Assembly: GCA_964537955.1 (NCBI GenBank)
Contig: CAZICY010000040.1
Coordinates: 1 to 15,486, forward strand
Source of the DNA: Mxb001 sp964537955
Lineage (GTDB): Bacteria > Actinomycetota > Actinomycetes > S36-B12
DNA: 15,486 nucleotides
Direction of reading: 5' to 3'
Part shown: positions 1-7,110 of the stretch, in pieces
Layout of the letters: every line of letters starts with the position of its first letter
Numbering within the stretch: position 1 is the first letter of the stretch
Notes under the pieces: generated by a model
What the model saw: the letters and a program-made list of their open reading frames with translations, nothing else
Told to the model about the DNA's origin: nothing
Databases searched by the model: none
Made by a program: the position numbers and the translations under genes

Positions 1-106
1 GCGCGGCACCGAGGAGCCACCAATCCAGGCGGCGCCAGTACGACTGACGGCCCTCTTGCCTCGCTCCGATGAAGCGGCGGCCCGAGGGCGCCTCGGACAG
101 GCTCAT
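1..106 (-). CDS. rodA: RodA, peptidoglycan glycosyltransferase (N-terminal fragment)
   Basis: Partial gene; only the first 35 codons lie in the window and the rest continues past the left edge. The ATG overlaps the mrdA stop codon in an ATGA, so translation is probably coupled. The visible peptide has a polar, basic start and then WRRLDWWLLGAA, which resembles the entry into the first membrane helix of RodA/FtsW/SpoVE SEDS proteins. By family knowledge RodA polymerises lipid II into glycan strands in the lateral wall together with PBP2. The call rests mainly on position (directly after mrdA in an mreBCD cluster) plus this short motif. FtsW is the other possibility but is less likely here. No catalytic residues are in view. 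Confidence 0.82.
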   Translation of the reverse strand, partial: MSLSEAPSGRRFIGARQEGRQSYWRRLDWWLLGAA

Positions 107-2214
107 GGCGTGGCCTCCGGCGTGACGGGGGTGCCGTCCGGGCGTACGACGGGCAGGGTGCGCGAGGGCTGCCCGCCGATGAGCACGCTCTTGGCCGGGT
201 CGACGATCCCGTCGACCACTCCGAAGAGCGCCTCGTAGATCGTGCGCACCCCGGGACCGGCGGTGAGCGATCCGGTGCCGCCTCGCGTCACCATCATCAC
301 GACGGCGTACTGCGGATCATCGGCAGGAGCGAAGCTCGCGAACCAGGCCGTCGTGGAGTTGTCGCTGAAGACCTGCGCCGAGCCGGTCTTGGAGGCAATG
401 GGGATCTCGTCGAGCGGGAATCCCTCAAAGGGCACCTGACCGGTGCCCTCGGACGTCACACCGGCGAGTGACGCGCGCAGGAAGTCGAAGGTGCCTTCGG
501 GGGCCGCCACCTCGCCGCGCACCACCGGATCGAACTGCTGCACGACCTCCCCGCGACTGCTCAGGATCGCCTTCGCCACCTGCGGCTGGTAGACGGTGCC
601 GCCATTGGCGATGGCGGCGTAGGCCATGGCCAGCTGCAGCGGGGTGATGGAGGTGTCGCCCTGCCCGATCGAGGCGTTGATGGCATCGCCGTTGCGCCAG
701 CGGAAGCCGTCGAGGCAGTTCTCCTTCGCGAGGGCGGTGTAGTACTCCGCCAGCTCGGGGTCCTCCTCGCGCAGCTGGGAGAAGCCCTCCTTCGCGTCGG
801 AGCACCACTGATCGCGGCGCTGCTCCCAGACACGCAGCTTCTCGTCGCGTCCCGACACCAGGCCGGCTGCCTCATTGGGCAGGTCGATGCCGGTGGCCTC
901 GCCCATGCGGAAGGCCGCGGCGGTCTCCGCGATGGGATCGGGGGCTCCCTGCGGTGCGTAGAGGCCACCACCCTTGAGCCACATCTCGTCGGCGATGCGA
1001 TAGAAGACGGTGTTGCAGGACACCTCGAGTGCACGCTGCAGTGTGATGGGGCCGAAGCCCGAGGACTCGAAGTTGCGGAACCTCTGCGAGCCCACGGTGT
1101 AGTCCGCGGGGCACGGGTAGGTACCGCCGAGGTCGTAGCCCTCGCGCGCGGCAGCGACAGTGGTGACGGCCTTGAAGGTCGACCCGGGCGCATACGTGCC
1201 CTGGGTGACCGTCGACGACAGGGCGCGGTCGGCCAGCAGCCGTTCGTAGTCACGAGTCGAGATGCCCCCGACCCACAGCTGCGGGTCGTACGTCGGGTAG
1301 CTCGCCATCGCGAGGACCGCGCCCGTGCGCACGTCGATCACGACGGCGGCCCCCGTGTCGGCGATGTCGCCGGCGTCCCGCGCGAGTTCCACGGAGTCCT
1401 CGAGCGCCTGCTCGACGACCGCCTGGAGATTCGCGTCGATGTTGGTGACGACGTAGTTGCCCGCCACCGGATCGGACTCCGAGACCGTGCCCGTGACACG
1501 GCCCACCTGGTCGACGGCCAGCGTGGTGATGCCGGGGATGCCGCGCAGTTCCATGTCGTACTGCGCCTCGAGGCCGTTGCGGCCGACCAGATCGCGCGAC
1601 CGCAGCCGCGCGGGGTCGGTGCTCGAGCCCTGCGCGTCGAGCTGCTCCTGGGTCACGGGGCCGACATAGCCGAGGACGTGCGCGATGTTCGCGTCGAACG
1701 GTCCGGGGTATTCGCGCACCGCCTCGAGTTGAGCGGAGATGCCGGGGAAGTCCGCGCGACGCTCCATGATCGTGAGCGCGGTCTCCGTCGCGACGTCCTT
1801 GGCGACCGGCACCGGCTGATAGGGCGAGCCGTCCCAGCACACGGGCAGGGGCGGGGCACCATCGGTGCCGCAGGGCATGAGCTTCTGCTCGATGGACGCA
1901 CGCGAGACGCCCAGCGCGTCGGCCAGGCGCTCGAGCACCGCGGCGCCCTCATCCTCCTCGCGAGCCAGGGTGCTGCGATCCACCGAGACCACCAGCGAGG
2001 TCCGGTTGGCCACCAGTGGGCGACCGCGCTGATCGAGGATGAGGCCTCGGACCGCCGGCGTGATCACCTCCCGCGTGGTGTTGCTCGCGGCCTGGGCGGC
2101 GTACTCCTCGCCCACGACCAACTGCAGGTAGAACAGCCGGGCCATGAGGGTCCCGATGAGGGAGATGACCAGGACGCCGAGGACGACCAGGCGCAGGTGA
2201 GACCTGTCGCTCAT
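103..2214 (-). CDS. mrdA: Penicillin-binding protein 2 (elongasome DD-transpeptidase)
   Basis: Class B PBP of 703 aa that cross-links peptidoglycan during lateral growth, partnering RodA. A short cytoplasmic tail and one membrane helix (about residues 8-30) anchor it. The pedestal/dimerisation domain spans about 50-260 and the transpeptidase domain about 285-665. All three active-site motifs are present: STFK (Ser345 nucleophile, Lys348), SCN (399-401) and KTG (609-611). The ATG start follows an ideal AGGAGG with a 6-base spacer (2221-2226). Residues 455-505 form a charged helical insertion holding Cys471 and Cys500; further outside cysteines are Cys115, Cys126 and Cys368, so disulfides are possible. 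From memory, actinobacterial PBP2s carry a similar insert. The gene is fourth in the mre operon, after a 168-base gap from mreD, and overlaps rodA by 4 bases. PbpA or FtsI are the alternatives, but neighbours and length favour PBP2. Confidence 0.95.
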   Translation of the reverse strand: MSDRSHLRLVVLGVLVISLIGTLMARLFYLQLVVGEEYAAQAASNTTREVITPAVRGLILDQRGRPLVANRTSLVVSVDRSTLAREEDEGAAVLERLADALGVSRASIEQKLMPCGTDGAPPLPVCWDGSPYQPVPVAKDVATETALTIMERRADFPGISAQLEAVREYPGPFDANIAHVLGYVGPVTQEQLDAQGSSTDPARLRSRDLVGRNGLEAQYDMELRGIPGITTLAVDQVGRVTGTVSESDPVAGNYVVTNIDANLQAVVEQALEDSVELARDAGDIADTGAAVVIDVRTGAVLAMASYPTYDPQLWVGGISTRDYERLLADRALSSTVTQGTYAPGSTFKAVTTVAAAREGYDLGGTYPCPADYTVGSQRFRNFESSGFGPITLQRALEVSCNTVFYRIADEMWLKGGGLYAPQGAPDPIAETAAAFRMGEATGIDLPNEAAGLVSGRDEKLRVWEQRRDQWCSDAKEGFSQLREEDPELAEYYTALAKENCLDGFRWRNGDAINASIGQGDTSITPLQLAMAYAAIANGGTVYQPQVAKAILSSRGEVVQQFDPVVRGEVAAPEGTFDFLRASLAGVTSEGTGQVPFEGFPLDEIPIASKTGSAQVFSDNSTTAWFASFAPADDPQYAVVMMVTRGGTGSLTAGPGVRTIYEALFGVVDGIVDPAKSVLIGGQPSRTLPVVRPDGTPVTPEATP

Positions 2215-2255
2215 CGCGCCCCTCCTGGTGTCTGGGTGCCGGGGTTGCTGACCAT
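2211..2255 (-). other. Possible 14-codon leader ORF overlapping the mrdA start
   Basis: An ATG at 2255 opens a reading frame for MVSNPGTQTPGGAR whose TGA overlaps the mrdA ATG as ATGA. This is the same junction type that joins mreC to mreD and mrdA to rodA. The mrdA Shine-Dalgarno lies inside the frame. I see no strong ribosome binding site for the small ORF itself, so it may be chance. If translated it could couple ribosomes onto mrdA. Confidence 0.2.
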
Positions 2256-2268
2256 GGCGTGCTCGACG

Positions 2269-2291
2269 GCCCGCGGACTCCTCCCACGGGC
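2269..2291 (-). promoter_or_regulatory. RNA hairpin in the mreD-mrdA gap, with a possible promoter beside it
   Basis: On the minus strand, GCCCGTGG pairs with CCGCGGGC (8 pairs including one G-U) around the loop GAGGAGT. The pairing is better on the minus than on the plus strand, which suggests it works as mRNA structure. There is no T tract, so it is not a classic terminator. A TACCGT hexamer at 2298-2303 sits so that transcription could begin at the hairpin base, giving mrdA-rodA a second promoter with a protected 5' end; no good -35 is visible. The rest of the 168-base gap shows nothing clear. Confidence 0.35.
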
Positions 2292-2382
2292 TCCCCCACG
2301 GTACGCCGGGCCGGGCAGGGAGTCCCCCTCGACGCGGCCGCCCGCGTCCGGATATCGGTGGACGCCTCGAGCGGGGAGAGGG

Positions 2383-2898
2383 TCAGCGGGGGTAGGCCTC
2401 GGGCACCGCCCACCGGCAGAGTCGGCGCAGCGGCAGGGTGAGCAGCAGGCCGAGGACGAGCGCATAGCCCGCCGCGCTCACGCAGAGCCAGAGCACCTCG
2501 TCCCAGCGGATGCGCGGATCGCCGAGGAGCCCGCCGAGCACAGCCCCGCCGAGGACGACGAGGGGTGCCGCCAGGGCAGCGAGGATCGCGAAGGACCACC
2601 ACGGCCGGTCGTCGGACTCGGCGAACCTGCCGACGGCGTAGCCCACGACGGTGAGCAGCAATGCGCTGATCCCGATCGTGCCTGCAGCGGGCGGGGCGAT
2701 GTCCAGGAGCAGTCCGCCCGCGAAGCCGGAGATGGCCCCGGTGGATGCGCCGAACTGCGATGCCAGGATCACCACGACCACGAGCACGAGCGTCGGGGTC
2801 GCGCCCGGGAAGGGCAGGGGCGCGAGGACGGTGACCTCGATGAGGACGGCGAGCAGGAGCAGGATCGCCGAGACCGCGGCACGACGGATGCCCATCAT
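2383..2898 (-). CDS. mreD: Rod shape-determining membrane protein MreD
   Basis: Small polytopic membrane protein of 171 aa, the usual MreD length, part of the MreBCD-PBP2-RodA complex. Hydrophobic segments fall at about 8-27, 35-50, 55-68, 73-90, 103-125 and 135-156. The motif GFAGGLLLD (58-66) at the third segment fits the conserved G-rich stretch of MreD. The start ATG overlaps the mreC stop (ATGA); a second ATG follows immediately, so the true start may be one codon later. Coupled translation with mreC is likely. Sequence conservation in MreD is low, so the call leans partly on its place between mreC and mrdA. Confidence 0.9.
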   Translation of the reverse strand: MMGIRRAAVSAILLLLAVLIEVTVLAPLPFPGATPTLVLVVVVILASQFGASTGAISGFAGGLLLDIAPPAAGTIGISALLLTVVGYAVGRFAESDDRPWWSFAILAALAAPLVVLGGAVLGGLLGDPRIRWDEVLWLCVSAAGYALVLGLLLTLPLRRLCRWAVPEAYPR

Positions 2899-3767
2899 CC
2901 ACCCGCCGCTGCAGGGTCGAGGGTCTCGCGGGGCGGGGAATCCGGTGCCCGGAGCACCACGCCCACGATGTCCAGGCGGGAGATGTCGGAGTAGGGCTCG
3001 AGGATCGCCGAGCGCGTGAGTTGCCCCTCGGTGCCGCGCATCTCGGCGACGACACCGATCGGGATGCCCGGCGCGTAGGGCCGGCCGCCCTCGGATCCGA
3101 AGGACACGACGACGTCGCCGACGTCCACGACTGCCAGGGGGTCGAGGAGCTGCATCGTGAGGGAGTCCTGACGCCCGGTCCCTGAGACGATGCCGATCTG
3201 CGAGGTCCCGGAGAGGCGCCCGCCCACCGAGGACGTCGCATCCACGATGAGCAGGACGGTGGACGTGGCCGGTCCCACGTCGATGGTGCGACCCACGAGT
3301 CCTGCCCCGCTGACCACCGACATGTCCCGCTCGATGCCGTCGCGGCTGCCTACGTCGATGGTGACCGTCCAGGCGAATCCCTGGGCGGGGCCTACGGCGA
3401 TCACCTGAGCCGGCACGGTCGCGTACTCGTTGGTGGCGACCAGGCCGAGGAGTTCCTCGAGGTCCGCGACCCGCGCCCGGTCATTGGCCACCGTGTCGAG
3501 CTCGGCCTGCAGGCGCGCGTTGTCGGCCTCGAGCTGCGCGATGCGCGCGTCGGCTTCACCGAGCCCACCGAGGGATTCGAAGAGGTTGCGCACGGGAGTC
3601 ACGACGGTCGCCATGGCGCGCTCCGCGGATCCGAGGATCGTCTCTCCAGCCACGCGCAGGGGTCGCGTGGGTCCGCTCTCGCCACCGCGCAGGTCGAAGA
3701 CGATGAGCGTGATGGAGACGAGCACGAGGATCGCGAGGACGATCCTCGATCGGCGAGTGTCCTTCAT
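2895..3767 (-). CDS. mreC: Rod shape-determining protein MreC
   Basis: Bitopic scaffold protein (290 aa from this start) linking cytoplasmic MreB to periplasm-side PBP2 and RodA. A basic N-terminus MKDTRRSR is followed by one membrane helix (9-25), a coiled-coil stretch (about 70-108, with leucine/alanine heptads) and the two beta-barrel domains. Typical MreC signatures are GSRDGIERDM (140-149), GLVGRT (156-161), FGSEGGRPYAPGIPIG (223-238) and a closing DISRLDIVGVVL. The frame is open 26 codons further upstream into mreB, but those residues are unlike MreC and the membrane-anchor start at 3767 is the natural one, 20 bases after the mreB stop. The Shine-Dalgarno is weak, so coupling to mreB is likely. 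Confidence 0.94.
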   Translation of the reverse strand: MKDTRRSRIVLAILVLVSITLIVFDLRGGESGPTRPLRVAGETILGSAERAMATVVTPVRNLFESLGGLGEADARIAQLEADNARLQAELDTVANDRARVADLEELLGLVATNEYATVPAQVIAVGPAQGFAWTVTIDVGSRDGIERDMSVVSGAGLVGRTIDVGPATSTVLLIVDATSSVGGRLSGTSQIGIVSGTGRQDSLTMQLLDPLAVVDVGDVVVSFGSEGGRPYAPGIPIGVVAEMRGTEGQLTRSAILEPYSDISRLDIVGVVLRAPDSPPRETLDPAAAGG

Positions 3768-3787
3768 GGCACGCCGGAGCGTCAGGC

Positions 3788-4819
3788 CTAGTGGCGCGGC
3801 TCGGAGATGAGGACCTGCTGTAGAGCCTCGAACTCCTCGACGCACTTGCCCGAACCGAGCGCCACGCAGTCGAGCGGCTCGTCGGCGACCACGATCGGCA
3901 TCCCCGTTTCGTGGCGCAGGCGCTCGTCCAGCCCCGTGAGGAGGGCTCCTCCGCCCGTGAGGACGATGCCGCGGTCCATGATGTCGCCCGAGAGCTCGGG
4001 GGGCGTGCGGTCCAGGGTGGTCTTGACCACGTCCACGATGGCGTTGACGGGCTCGTCGATGGCCCTGCGGATCTCCTCGGCCGTCACGACCACGGTGCGC
4101 GGGAGGCCGCTGACCAGGTCGCGGCCGCGGATCTCGGCGTGTGGCTCATCGGGCATGGGGAATGCCGACCCGATGGCAACCTTGATCTCTTCCGCGGTGC
4201 GCTCACCGAGCAGCAGCGAGTACTCCTTCTTGACGTACTGAATGATCGCGTTGTCGAGTTCGTCACCACCAACGCGAATAGAAATAGAAGTGACGATGCC
4301 ACCGAGTGAGATGACCGCGACCTCAGTGGTGCCACCGCCGATGTCGACGACCATGTTGCCGGTCGGCTCGTGCACGGGCATGTTGGCGCCGATGGCTGCC
4401 GCCATCGGCTCCTCGATGATGTAGACCTTGCGCGCGCCCGCGGCGTAGCCCGCATCCTTGACCGCGCGCTGCTCGACGCCGGTGATGCCCGACGGCACGC
4501 AGATGACGAGCCGGGGCTTGGCGAGATGCCGACGGCGGTGGACCTTCTGGATGAAGTAGCGCAGCATCCGCTCGGTGGTGTCGAAGTCGGCGATGACACC
4601 GTCCTTGAGGGGGCGGATGGCCACGATATTGCCCGGTGTACGACCGATCATCTTCTTGGCCTCGGAGCCCACCGCGAGGATGCCGCCGGTGTTCTGGTTG
4701 ATGGCCACGACCGAGGGCTCGTTCAAGACGATGCCGCGCCCGCGCACGTAGACGAGGGTGTTGGCCGTGCCGAGATCGACGGCCATGTCACGGCCGACGA
4801 ACGACATCGTGTTGGACAC
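3788..4819 (-). CDS. mreB: Actin-like rod shape protein MreB
   Basis: Bacterial actin homologue (343 aa) that forms membrane-bound filaments and steers wall synthesis. The ATPase core is complete: phosphate-1 loop DLGTANT (15-21), catalytic Glu in EEP (136-138), phosphate-2 DIGGGTTE (159-166) and adenosine motif LTGGGALL (287-294). The region up to GVIADF and the ending VEEFEALQQVL are very like Streptomyces MreB. The chosen start is a GTG with GGGAGG just upstream (4-base spacer); an ATG four codons in (MSFVGRDMAVDLG) matches where many homologues begin but has no ribosome site at a good distance. It is first gene of the mreBCD-mrdA-rodA operon. Codons 177-185 are almost all T-ending, unlike the rest of the gene. 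Confidence 0.97.
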   Translation of the reverse strand: MSNTMSFVGRDMAVDLGTANTLVYVRGRGIVLNEPSVVAINQNTGGILAVGSEAKKMIGRTPGNIVAIRPLKDGVIADFDTTERMLRYFIQKVHRRRHLAKPRLVICVPSGITGVEQRAVKDAGYAAGARKVYIIEEPMAAAIGANMPVHEPTGNMVVDIGGGTTEVAVISLGGIVTSISIRVGGDELDNAIIQYVKKEYSLLLGERTAEEIKVAIGSAFPMPDEPHAEIRGRDLVSGLPRTVVVTAEEIRRAIDEPVNAIVDVVKTTLDRTPPELSGDIMDRGIVLTGGGALLTGLDERLRHETGMPIVVADEPLDCVALGSGKCVEEFEALQQVLISEPRH

Positions 4820-4862
4820 TCACCCTCCCGTGACAGGTCCCGCAGCGCGACGGGCGTGAACC

Positions 4863-4892
4863 ATGGTACGGGTCAGGGGCGAATCGCTCCAA
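4863..4892 (-). promoter_or_regulatory. Candidate promoter for the mre operon
   Basis: On the minus strand a TTGGAG (4887-4892) and a TACCAT (4863-4868) are 18 bases apart, resembling a housekeeping sigma promoter. The predicted transcript would start near 4856 and have a leader of about 37 bases ending in GGGAGG before the mreB GTG. It lies in the 85-base gap after the hydrolase gene, the longest break in the minus-strand run between folC and mreC. The -35 match is only partial. Confidence 0.5.
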
Positions 4893-4904
4893 TGCGCCGT
4901 GTGA

Positions 4905-6275
4905 CTAGGCCTCGCCCACGCGGCGGGCACGCTCGACCTCGAGGCTGCGCAGGGCCCGCTCGAGCCTCTCGGCTGTCCCACGATCGACGGACAGGCCGTA
5001 GGCAGCAGGGACCACCGCGCCGAGGTCGGCTCGGTAGTCATGGCCGCGACTGTCGAAGTTGCCGGGCGTGATGTGCGTGGCGAAGAGCGTGTCGATCATC
5101 ACCTGCGCCCACGTGATGCCCGGAGTCCACAGCATGCCTTCCGGGACGTTGCGACCGCGGGGCCTGGCGGCCAGCCACGCGGGGCGCCGGTAGGCCACGG
5201 TCGGCTCGAAGCGCACGACCGGGTCGCCGTCGTGCTCGAGGAACCACACGCGCGGACGCGGACTCGGCACGGGGTCTGGGATCTGCTCGGGCCGGTCCAC
5301 GGTGATGGACTCCCCCGCGGTCGCGGCATGGAAGGCGACCGACTCCGGACCACCCGGGGTGCCGACCCACAGGGCCGCCGAGATTTCCAGACGATCGAGG
5401 TCACGCGACCCGCCGGGGATCGCCGCCTGCTGCACGCGAGCACCGAGGCTCTCGCCGTAGACGAGCACGCGTGGACGATGCGCACGGCCCGCAAGATCGG
5501 AGGCGATGCCTTCGATGAGGAGCGACTGCGTGCGCGCCGCAAGCTCCACGCGATCAAGTGACAGGAACGACGGAAGGAGTCCGTAGCCGACGGCGACTGC
5601 GGCAGTGTCTCCGTGCAAGAGGATCTCGAGGATGTCGACAGGAGTGGGATTGGCGTAGCCGCTCCCTGCGGGCGCACCGATGAGCAGCGTGGACCGGTCG
5701 TACGCTCCCGTGCGCCTCAGTTCGGCCAGGGCCAGGGCCACCCGCTCCTCGGGAGTCGGCGCGGAGTCGTAGCCGACGAAGACCCGGACCCCCGGCATCT
5801 CCATGGGCGAGCCGGTGACCTCCTGGACGACCGCCGCGGGCACGCTCGAGCCCAGGAATCGGGCCCCTTCGCGCCCCACCGTGGAGAAGTCGACCAGGGA
5901 GTCCGGGCCGCCGGACACGGTCGGAAGCGCAGGGGGCGTCGCGAAGCCCGCTTCGATGGCCCGGCCACCGCCTTCGAGCCTGCTCTGGGCCTCGGCCTTG
6001 GCTGCCCGAAAGGCGCCGACGGCGGTCGCGCCGGCGACGCTGGCGGTGACCACGCGGCGCAGCCGCTGCTCGACGCTCGGCAAGCCACCTGCGCGCAACC
6101 CGATGCTGCCCGCTGCGAGATAGGCAGTCGCGCCGCTCACCATCGTCGACGCGGCGACGAAGCCGGGACGCACGCGCGATGGCCACTCCATCAGCGTCGG
6201 ACGCGAGGCCGCGTAGCCACCCGCGGCAGCCGCGAGAGCGGACAGGCCGAGTCGGATGCGCGTGCGCCTATGCAC
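4905..6275 (-). CDS. Membrane-anchored alpha/beta hydrolase (Abhydrolase_9 type, PF10081-like)
   Basis: Serine hydrolase of 456 aa with unknown substrate. The N-terminus holds one or two weak hydrophobic segments (about 10-24 and 38-60), a reduced version of the membrane domain usual in this family. The catalytic half starts near 162 with VRVFVGYDSAPTPEERVALA, then HGDTAAVAVGYGLLPSFLSL, which are hallmark blocks of the family. The apparent triad is Ser276 in GESLG, Asp351 in HDGDPVVRF and His412 in GHDY, with the conserved PRGRNVPEGMLWTPGITWAQ between the last two. The GTG start is 6 bases after the ndk stop with no clear ribosome site, so it is probably coupled to ndk; later starts at Met29 or Met45 are possible. 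Family assignment is from recognised motifs; esterase, lipase or peptidase activity cannot be told apart. Confidence 0.85.
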   Translation of the reverse strand: MHRRTRIRLGLSALAAAAGGYAASRPTLMEWPSRVRPGFVAASTMVSGATAYLAAGSIGLRAGGLPSVEQRLRRVVTASVAGATAVGAFRAAKAEAQSRLEGGGRAIEAGFATPPALPTVSGGPDSLVDFSTVGREGARFLGSSVPAAVVQEVTGSPMEMPGVRVFVGYDSAPTPEERVALALAELRRTGAYDRSTLLIGAPAGSGYANPTPVDILEILLHGDTAAVAVGYGLLPSFLSLDRVELAARTQSLLIEGIASDLAGRAHRPRVLVYGESLGARVQQAAIPGGSRDLDRLEISAALWVGTPGGPESVAFHAATAGESITVDRPEQIPDPVPSPRPRVWFLEHDGDPVVRFEPTVAYRRPAWLAARPRGRNVPEGMLWTPGITWAQVMIDTLFATHITPGNFDSRGHDYRADLGAVVPAAYGLSVDRGTAERLERALRSLEVERARRVGEA

Positions 6276-6281
6276 GGGGGA

Positions 6282-6692
6282 TCAGCCGAGCGTGGGGAAG
6301 AAGAGCGCGATCTCACGCGCCGCGGACTCCGGCGAGTCGGAGCCGTGGGTGACGTTGAACTGCGTCTGCGTCGCGAGGTCGCCTCGGATCGTGCCAGGGG
6401 CCGCATTGACGGGATTCGTCGCGCCCATCATGGTGCGCCAGGAGACGATGACCTCCGGGCCCTCGATGACGGCGGCCAGGAGCGGGCCCGAGGTGATGAA
6501 GTCGACCAGGTCTGCGAAGAAGGGCTTCTCCGCATGCTCCGCGTAGTGGGCCTGCGCCACCTCGACGGGGATCGTGCGCAGCTCCATGGCGACGATCCGG
6601 AAGCCCTTGCGCTCGATGCGCGACAGGACCTCTCCCACGAGGCCGCGGGCGACGCCGTCGGGCTTGATCAGGACGAGGGTGCGGTCGGACAA
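6282..6692 (-). CDS. ndk: Nucleoside diphosphate kinase
   Basis: Cytoplasmic enzyme moving the gamma-phosphate from ATP to other NDPs through a phosphohistidine. At 136 aa it is standard bacterial length. The active site is intact: His116 in NVTHGSDS (113-120), plus Lys10, Tyr50, Arg86, Thr92, Arg103 and Asn113, which line up with known nucleotide-binding residues. The start is a TTG, supported by a strong GAAGGAG six bases upstream and by MSDRTLVLIKPDGV being the normal N-terminus. It follows DUF4233 by 36 bases and is followed by the hydrolase after 6 bases. The folC-DUF4233-ndk order is a familiar actinobacterial arrangement. Confidence 0.98.
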   Translation of the reverse strand: MSDRTLVLIKPDGVARGLVGEVLSRIERKGFRIVAMELRTIPVEVAQAHYAEHAEKPFFADLVDFITSGPLLAAVIEGPEVIVSWRTMMGATNPVNAAPGTIRGDLATQTQFNVTHGSDSPESAAREIALFFPTLG

Positions 6693-6698
6693 GGGGAA

Positions 6699-6705
6699 CT
6701 CCTTC
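6699..6705 (-). promoter_or_regulatory. Ribosome binding site fixing the ndk TTG start
   Basis: GAAGGAG on the minus strand, six bases before TTG. The same GAAGGAG is used by clpX and clpP2 in this window. It decides in favour of the rare TTG initiation codon. Confidence 0.75.
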
Positions 6706-6728
6706 GGCTGCGGATGTGCCCGGCGAGC

Positions 6729-7097
6729 CTATCCGGGGCTATCCGCGGACGAGTCGGCGGAGCCATCACCTGGATCAGCCTGGCGCCCCTCATCGACCTG
6801 GCGTCCCAGCCGGATGGCGACACCCCACAGCAGGGCGAAGAGGCCACCGACGATGAACATCGCGGGGGCGAGGATTCCGGTGAGCACGACGAGTGCCTGC
6901 AGGCCCCAGCCCACCGGAATGGCCCAGGGTCTTGTGACGTAGCGAGCGAGGACAAGAAGCGCGACGGCGAGGATCACGCCGCCGGCGATGCCCAGCCACG
7001 GAGGGACCGCGATCGTGCCGACGACCACCACGACGGGGATGGCCAGGAGGACGGCGATCGCCTCGAGGGACAGGACTGCCGCGCCGAGGACCTTCAT
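6729..7097 (-). CDS. DUF4233 family membrane protein
   Basis: Small integral membrane protein of 122 aa, function unknown. Four hydrophobic segments are visible at about 5-27, 33-51, 58-75 and 78-96, with short charged loops such as ARYVTRP (51-57). The opening MKVLGAAVLSLEAIAVLLAIPVV block and the fourth segment GGLFALLWG fit the actinobacterial DUF4233 family. The tail from 98 is polar and acidic (ADPGDGSADSSADS) and likely cytoplasmic or disordered. It starts 13 bases after the folC stop and lies 36 bases before ndk, the conserved position for this family. The ATG is preceded only by a weak GAAGAG that overlaps the end of folC. Confidence 0.87.
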   Translation of the reverse strand: MKVLGAAVLSLEAIAVLLAIPVVVVVGTIAVPPWLGIAGGVILAVALLVLARYVTRPWAIPVGWGLQALVVLTGILAPAMFIVGGLFALLWGVAIRLGRQVDEGRQADPGDGSADSSADSPG

Positions 7098-7110
7098 CGC
7101 GATGCGCTCT

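Noticed and set aside
1678..2994. 438-codon open frame on plus over mrdA, mreD and mreC
   Set aside because: It runs antisense to three clearly coding genes, its protein is rich in Arg, Gly, Asp and Glu with no recognisable domain, and such long mirror frames are normal in high-GC DNA.
3768..3845. 26-residue N-terminal extension of MreC overlapping mreB
   Set aside because: The residues do not resemble MreC, and the later ATG directly precedes the basic tail and membrane helix expected at the N-terminus.
6721..6745. Short repeated CTATCCG units at the end of the DUF4233 gene
   Set aside because: Two imperfect copies spanning the stop codon; too short and too few to call a repeat element.
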